Assembly (NCBI GenBank): GCA_034429675.1
Contig: DAOUFX010000328.1
Location: forward strand, 1-10,261
Reading direction: 5' to 3'
Source: JAKQHY01 sp034429675
GTDB lineage: Bacteria; Chloroflexota; Anaerolineae; B4-G1; SLSP01
Length of the DNA stretch: 10,261 nucleotides
Made by a program: the position numbers and the translations under genes. Below the pieces are notes generated by a model. It did not search any database. It was not told the DNA's origin and was given only the letters and a program-made list of their open reading frames with translations. Positions 6,850-10,261 of the stretch are shown piece after piece. How positions within the stretch are numbered: the first letter of the stretch is position 1; each line of letters opens with the position of its first letter.

Positions 6850-6921
6850 TCCAAACTCAGATGTTCATTGAGAGTCATTGGTAGTAAATGGTGTAGTTTC
6901 TTGTTGTGGGAGCCACGAAGA

Positions 6922-7140
6922 TCAGTTCGGGATATACCCGCACCCCTCGCACACGTACACCTGCACGCAACATCCTGTGACGATTTTCGCATAGACCAGG
7001 CTGTGCCGCTGTCCCTCGACTTTCCCGCAGCGCCGGCAGCGCCGCCGCCAGCAGTACTCCGCGTCCGATTGCGGGTCGCTCCAGTCGTGATCCTCGCATG
7101 GAATTTCTGCGCTCTCTGTGTTCTCAGCGGTGCGCCCCAT
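6922..7140 (-). CDS. Small zinc-binding (Cys-rich) hypothetical protein
   Basis: This 72-residue protein contains eight cysteines: Cys15, Cys30, Cys35, Cys38, Cys57, Cys58, Cys64 and Cys67. The pairs CRRC (35-38) and CEGC (64-67) are classical zinc knuckles. The CEDHDW segment followed by CRRCGK resembles small C-x2-H ... C-x2-C zinc-finger proteins of phages and bacteria. One or two structural zinc sites are likely; function is unknown. Its ATG lies inside the 3' end of the glycosyltransferase gene (17-bp overlap), so it is probably the last gene of that operon. Its first dozen residues (MGRTAENTESAEI) are encoded by a ctctgtgttctc-type repeat, so the true start could lie further in, or the gene may have captured the repeat as its 5' end. 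The 80 bp between it and the R-M promoter contains nothing else I can support. Confidence 0.6.
   Translation of the reverse strand: MGRTAENTESAEIPCEDHDWSDPQSDAEYCWRRRCRRCGKVEGQRHSLVYAKIVTGCCVQVYVCEGCGYIPN
7099..7131. repeat. ctctgtgttctc-type dispersed repeat at a gene junction
   Basis: The plus-strand stretch around gcgctctctgtgttctcag resembles degenerate ctctgtg/gttctc repeats often found between genes, and is related in style to the ctccgtg repeat near position 100. It covers the stop codon of the glycosyltransferase gene and the first codons of the zinc-binding protein. The identification rests on resemblance only. Confidence 0.4.
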
Positions 7141-8251
7141 CTTTAGCCTTCATTTCAACGATAGTTTCCAGCGCATCGTCGTAGTCCGGCGCCTGGATCT
7201 GCCAGTCGAAGCGCGCCATCGCCGGACGCAGCGATTGCGCGATCTGCCGGGCCGCTTCCCGCTGGGATATGGCCCATTTCAGCCGCTCGACCAACCCGTC
7301 GAAATTGTCGTAGAGGCACGCCGCGTGGTGTGCGGCGGGCAGCAGTTCGGGATAGGCCAGACGCCGTGGCAAAACGGGAAAACACCCGCCGTAAATCGCC
7401 TCCACCACCGCAATGCCGAAAAACTCGTGGATCGCCGTGCTCACGACGATGTCGGCCCGGCATAGCAACTGCTGGTAACGCGAGCGAGCGGCGCGCCCGT
7501 AGTGCGCCACCCGCGCCCCCCAACGCTCCCGCGCCGCCTCGAACTCCTCCGGGTTCTGGCGGACGTTGCTCCCGGCCAGCGCCACCCGAAAATCCAGTCC
7601 CTCGGCGATCAGCGCATCCACCGCGCGCATGAAGGTCTGCGGATCCTTGTCGTATTCCCAGCGCTGATTCCATAGCAGGAGGGGAACATCGTCAGGAACG
7701 CCCTCCGCTCGTTCGGCCTGCCAGCCTGCAAGCTCGCAGCCCACCGGCAGCACCGTGGACTTGCGCCGCGCGGCGGGAATCCAGGCCGTGTGGGTGTAAT
7801 CGGGGAAATGTTTGAGCAGGCGCGGCAGCTCCGCGAACCAGTCGTCAAAATGATACTGCGAGTCAAAAAACACGTGGTCGGCGGCCAACAGCGAAAGCCA
7901 GTTGATCATGCCGTAGGTCAGGTCGCGCTTCTCGCCCGGCGGGCTGGGGTAGGTCAACTGGTTTTCGTGAAAATAGACGGCAGCCGGAACCGCGGGCCAC
8001 AGATCGCGGGTCAGCCCCAGGAACGCCGGAAGATTGAGCATCCCCGAAGCCAGGATCAAATCGGGGTGCGTGTTGCGTTTGCGCGCCCGCGCCGCGAGCG
8101 TGGCCGCGCCGCCCTGCATACGCCACTTCCAGAACCGCGCCGGCAACGCGAGCAGCTCGATCTGATGCCGGCTGTGCGCCGCGTAGCCCTCGGCCCAGGC
8201 GCGATGGCTGCCGCCGCAGTACGGCTCGACCAGCAGGATGCGCAGAGTCAT
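7124..8251 (-). CDS. DUF3524/GT4 glycosyltransferase, tRNA-queuosine alpha-mannosyltransferase-like (QTMAN/GTDC1)
   Basis: This 375-residue GT-B glycosyltransferase has the distinctive N-terminus of the DUF3524/GTDC1 family: LLVEPYCGGSHRAWAEGYAAHS (6-27), LPARFWKWRM (36-45), FHENQLTYP (94-102) and the D-x-VFFDSQYH stretch (125-134). The C-terminal half carries LLLWNQRWEYDKDP (191-204) and the GT4 E-x7-E motif, Glu276 and Glu284, in HEFFGIAVVEAIYGG. In animals the homologue GTDC1/QTMAN transfers mannose from GDP-mannose to queuosine at position 34 of tRNA(Asp); bacterial members are mostly uncharacterised, so tRNA mannosylation here is inference. The protein is cytosolic, with no signal peptide. 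The ATG overlaps the TGA of the upstream TIM-barrel gene (ATGA). The open frame continues upstream of 8251, but that part is a shadow of the TIM-barrel gene. Confidence 0.85.
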   Translation of the reverse strand: MTLRILLVEPYCGGSHRAWAEGYAAHSRHQIELLALPARFWKWRMQGGAATLAARARKRNTHPDLILASGMLNLPAFLGLTRDLWPAVPAAVYFHENQLTYPSPPGEKRDLTYGMINWLSLLAADHVFFDSQYHFDDWFAELPRLLKHFPDYTHTAWIPAARRKSTVLPVGCELAGWQAERAEGVPDDVPLLLWNQRWEYDKDPQTFMRAVDALIAEGLDFRVALAGSNVRQNPEEFEAARERWGARVAHYGRAARSRYQQLLCRADIVVSTAIHEFFGIAVVEAIYGGCFPVLPRRLAYPELLPAAHHAACLYDNFDGLVERLKWAISQREAARQIAQSLRPAMARFDWQIQAPDYDDALETIVEMKAKDGAHR

Positions 8252-9084
8252 GCCACGCCTCCGTCGGCCCAATCGCGACAATGCCGCAGGCTGGTCGCCA
8301 GCGACGCTACGATCTGCGCGTCGTCGCGGCCTGCCTCCAGGATGCGCGGGGTCAGTTCGATCGTCACCGCGCCGGTGAAGCCGTCGGCGGCCAGCTGCGC
8401 CACAAAGGCAGCCAGGTTCAGGTCGCCGGATTCCGGGTACTGGTGCTCCCGTCCGTTGAAATTGCTCAGGTGGACGTGCTGCACCCGGTCGCCCAACTGC
8501 CGGTAAACGTCGGTCGGGTCGAGCCCCCAGGTGCCCAGATGGCTGGTATCCAACGTCAGCGCGGAAAAGCGCCGCAGGGCCGGCGTCGTATTCCAGCAAT
8601 GTGCGTTCCAGCGTCGCCACGAACGCTGCGCCGGCATGTTCTCGATGCACAACTTGACCGGCGTGGCCGCCTGGAAAGCCGCGTAGCCGTCGCGCAACCA
8701 GCGACGATAGCGCCGGTTCACCGGCCCCCACAACAACGGAACGAAATAGCGCTTGCCCGCCGCCGTCCACACGCCATAATCAGCCTTCAGCGGCACGTGA
8801 TGCACCACGACGCCGGCGCCCACCGTCTCGGCCAGCGCGACCGTGCGCCGGATGCGCTCCGGTTCGTCGTTCGGCCAGCCGGCGACGGCAAACAACGGCG
8901 CGTGGACGGCGTGAATGGCGATGCCGGCCGTTTGCATCAACCGTTGCAAATACTCCGGCTGGCGAGTATCCCAACAGTCATCCACCACCAACTCCACCCC
9001 ATCGAATCCCGCCTGCGCCGCGAACTCAAAGCAGCGAGCGATGCCGTAGGTGTGCAACGACCCTGTCGAGAAGAGAAAACGCAT
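8248..9084 (-). CDS. Sugar phosphate isomerase/epimerase (xylose isomerase-like TIM barrel)
   Basis: This 278-residue protein has the AP-endonuclease-2/xylose isomerase-like TIM-barrel fold. The opening strand MRFLFSTGSL and AAQAGFDGVELVVD (22-35) are typical. The expected metal-binding residues can be assigned to Glu148 (LCIENM), Asp179 with His182 (LTLDTSHLG), His205 (VQHVHLSNF) and Glu243 (TIELTP). His58/His61 (HAVHAP) and His95/His96 (VVHHVP) line the barrel as in relatives. Such enzymes isomerise or epimerise sugars, inositols or hydroxy acids, or act as endonuclease IV; the substrate cannot be told from sequence. The start at 9084 lies 5 bp after the SucD-like gene's stop, and the stop overlaps the start of the glycosyltransferase, pointing to one transcript. 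The pairing with a glycosyltransferase suggests a role in supplying or processing a sugar, but this is only context. Confidence 0.85.
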   Translation of the reverse strand: MRFLFSTGSLHTYGIARCFEFAAQAGFDGVELVVDDCWDTRQPEYLQRLMQTAGIAIHAVHAPLFAVAGWPNDEPERIRRTVALAETVGAGVVVHHVPLKADYGVWTAAGKRYFVPLLWGPVNRRYRRWLRDGYAAFQAATPVKLCIENMPAQRSWRRWNAHCWNTTPALRRFSALTLDTSHLGTWGLDPTDVYRQLGDRVQHVHLSNFNGREHQYPESGDLNLAAFVAQLAADGFTGAVTIELTPRILEAGRDDAQIVASLATSLRHCRDWADGGVA

Positions 9085-9089
9085 CAAGT

Positions 9090-9989
9090 TCAGACCCGCG
9101 CCAGCGCCGCTTTGGTCGCGGCGGGCAGCTCCATAAATTGCTCGACCACCGTCGCGCCGACCGCGCGCAGCCGCTCGACCTTGCCGGCGTACGTGCCGCG
9201 CCCGCCCTCGACGATGGCGCCGGCGTGCGAGAAGCGCGTGCCGCTCTTGGCGGCCTTCCCGCCGATGTAGGCGACGAGCGGCTTGGTGAACGCCCCCGCC
9301 TCGATGAGGTCGGCGACGCGCTCTTCCTGGCTCGTGCCGATCTCGCCGAACATCACGACGGCGTGCGTGTCGGGATCGCGCTCGAATTCGAGCAGCACAT
9401 CGGGGTGCGGGAACCCCACGACGGCGTCGCCGCCCACGTGCACCAGCGTCGTCGCGCCGATGCCCTCGCGGGCCAGATAATAGGCCATCGAGGAGGTGAT
9501 CCCGCCGCTGCGCGAAGTCACGCCCACCGGCCCGGGGATGAACCACGATTTGGCCGCCGCCGCCTGCCCGCCGATCATCCCCAGCACGCCCTTGTCCGGG
9601 CTGAGCACGCCCAGCGTGTTCGGCCCGACGAAGCGCGCGCCCTTCGCCCTGGCGCGTTGCGCGATCGCCAGCACATCGTAAATCGGCACGCGGTCCGGCA
9701 CGATCACCAGCAGCTTGATCCCGGCGTCAATCGCCTCCAGCGCCGCGTTCTTGACCAGCGGCGCGGGAATGAACAACACGCTGATGTCAATCGGACCGAC
9801 CTGCTCCCAGGCCTCGGTGATCGAATCGAACACCGGAATCCCTTCGACCGTCCCGCCGCCCTTGCCCGGCGTCACCCCGGCCACCACGTGAGTGCCGTAT
9901 TCCATCATCAACTTCGTCCGCGCCATACCCTCGCGCCCGGTCATGCCCTGCACTAAAACTCGTTTGGTTGAGTCAATTAATATGGACAT
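9090..9989 (-). CDS. Succinyl-CoA ligase alpha subunit-like protein (SucD family)
   Basis: This 299-residue protein has the SucD layout: an N-terminal CoA-binding Rossmann domain (VLVQGMTGREG 11-21; GVTPGKGG 38-45; FVGPNTLG 120-127) and a ligase domain with GVTSRSGGITSSMAYYL (156-172), FGEIG (214-218) and the phosphohistidine segment FSHAGAI with His255. It would form acyl-CoA (or ATP/GTP in reverse) together with a SucC-type beta subunit. No beta subunit is within the window; upstream there is a tandem repeat instead. Acids other than succinate, for example malate (MtkB-like), remain possible because the opening MSILID and RVLVQGMTG resemble malate-CoA ligase as well. The start at 9989 is fixed by a strong AGGAGA ribosome binding site; an in-frame ATG at 10064 lacks one. 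It is the first gene of the four-gene operon. Confidence 0.9.
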   Translation of the reverse strand: MSILIDSTKRVLVQGMTGREGMARTKLMMEYGTHVVAGVTPGKGGGTVEGIPVFDSITEAWEQVGPIDISVLFIPAPLVKNAALEAIDAGIKLLVIVPDRVPIYDVLAIAQRARAKGARFVGPNTLGVLSPDKGVLGMIGGQAAAAKSWFIPGPVGVTSRSGGITSSMAYYLAREGIGATTLVHVGGDAVVGFPHPDVLLEFERDPDTHAVVMFGEIGTSQEERVADLIEAGAFTKPLVAYIGGKAAKSGTRFSHAGAIVEGGRGTYAGKVERLRAVGATVVEQFMELPAATKAALARV

Positions 9990-9995
9990 AGCTTG

Positions 9996-10001
9996 TCTCC
10001 T
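9996..10001 (-). promoter_or_regulatory. Ribosome binding site that fixes the SucD-like start
   Basis: AGGAGA on the minus strand lies 6 bases upstream of the ATG at 9989. It is the strongest Shine-Dalgarno match among the start sites examined and argues against the upstream in-frame ATGs at 10064 and 10025. Confidence 0.75.
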
Positions 10002-10079
10002 GAGTTGCAAGTTTGTTACTGTCATAAAGTATTCGCCATAGTTTGTCTCAGCGTACTTGAGCAAGTTCCCCCCCCTTTA

Positions 10080-10261
10080 ATTCCCCCCAATGGGGGGAAA
10101 AAAGACTCTATCGCGCGCATTCCCCCCAATGGGGGGAAAAAAGACTCTATCGCGCGCATTCCCCCCAATGGGGGGAAAAAAGACTCTATCGCGCGCATTC
10201 CCCCAATGGGGGGAAGAAAGACTCTATCGCGCGCATTCCCCCCAATGGGGGGAAAAAAGAC
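10080..10261. repeat. 39-bp tandem repeat, about 4.7 copies, each with a C6/G6 hairpin
   Basis: Units start at 10080, 10119, 10158, 10197 and 10235; the last is cut by the window edge, so the array may continue. Each unit has an 8-bp stem (ttcccccc / ggggggaa) with an aat loop, then an A-tract and gactctatcgcgcgc. Copies are identical except the fourth, which lost one C (38 bp) and has aagaaa in place of the A-run. There are no variable spacers. The array lies directly upstream of the SucD-like gene, about 90 bp before its ATG. Such arrays behave as minisatellites in other bacteria; any regulatory role is unproven. Confidence 0.95.

Noticed and set aside
8252..8770. N-terminal extension of the glycosyltransferase
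   Set aside because: The frame is open there, but it lies wholly inside the TIM-barrel gene and has no domain features; the DUF3524 start MTLRILLVEPY fits family N-termini.
8281..9270. Plus-strand gene of 329 codons
   Set aside because: Antisense shadow of the TIM-barrel and SucD-like genes; low-complexity Arg/Ala composition.
10080..10261. CRISPR array
   Set aside because: Units are directly tandem and identical over their full length; there are no unique spacers and no cas genes.

Overview
All genes supported in this 10.3 kb window lie on the minus strand, so transcription runs from high to low coordinates. The flanks are GC-rich, and the middle (about 2733-6860) is clearly AT-richer by eye. 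Short non-coding repeat families (ctccgtg-type, TTTTGGA, GCTGACCC and TGATTC arrays, and C6/G6 palindromes) are scattered through the window, even inside genes. Together with the gene content, this suggests a GC-rich environmental bacterium, perhaps Chloroflexota (Anaerolineae-like). The phylum is an inference with low to moderate confidence.

Reading in the direction of transcription, a 39-bp tandem repeat with a C6/G6 hairpin fills the right edge (10080-10261). Downstream of it is a tightly packed group. It starts with a SucD-like CoA ligase alpha subunit (9090-9989), followed by a sugar-isomerase-type TIM barrel (8248-9084). Next comes a DUF3524/GT4 glycosyltransferase of the tRNA-queuosine mannosyltransferase (QTMAN/GTDC1) type (7124-8251), and last a 72-residue zinc-binding protein (6922-7140). 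Gaps of 5 bp and overlaps of 4 and 17 bp suggest one operon.

The middle is a compact restriction-modification-like cassette. A near-consensus promoter, with an 8-bp perfect inverted repeat around it, drives a small ribbon-helix-helix-like protein (6490-6786). After it come a roughly 1020-residue N6-adenine DNA methyltransferase (3383-6445) and a 217-residue protein with a D-x15-E-x-K signature typical of PD-(D/E)xK nucleases (2733-3386). The last two overlap by ATGA. This looks like a self-regulated R-M system of a type I cannot name, probably acquired horizontally.

The left part holds a hemolysin III/PAQR membrane protein (2036-2716), a MNT-type nucleotidyltransferase (1690-2019) and a 48-codon remnant of its HEPN partner (1547-1693), in which the middle of the domain appears deleted. 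Last is a LeuC/homoaconitase-family large subunit (156-1544). Its reading frame contains about 62 codons made of intergenic-type tandem repeats with no stop codon.

The most unusual items are the repeat-derived segment inside the dehydratase, the collapsed MNT-HEPN pair next to it, the three-gene R-M cassette with its operator, and a bacterial QTMAN-like gene in an operon with a sugar isomerase-like gene.
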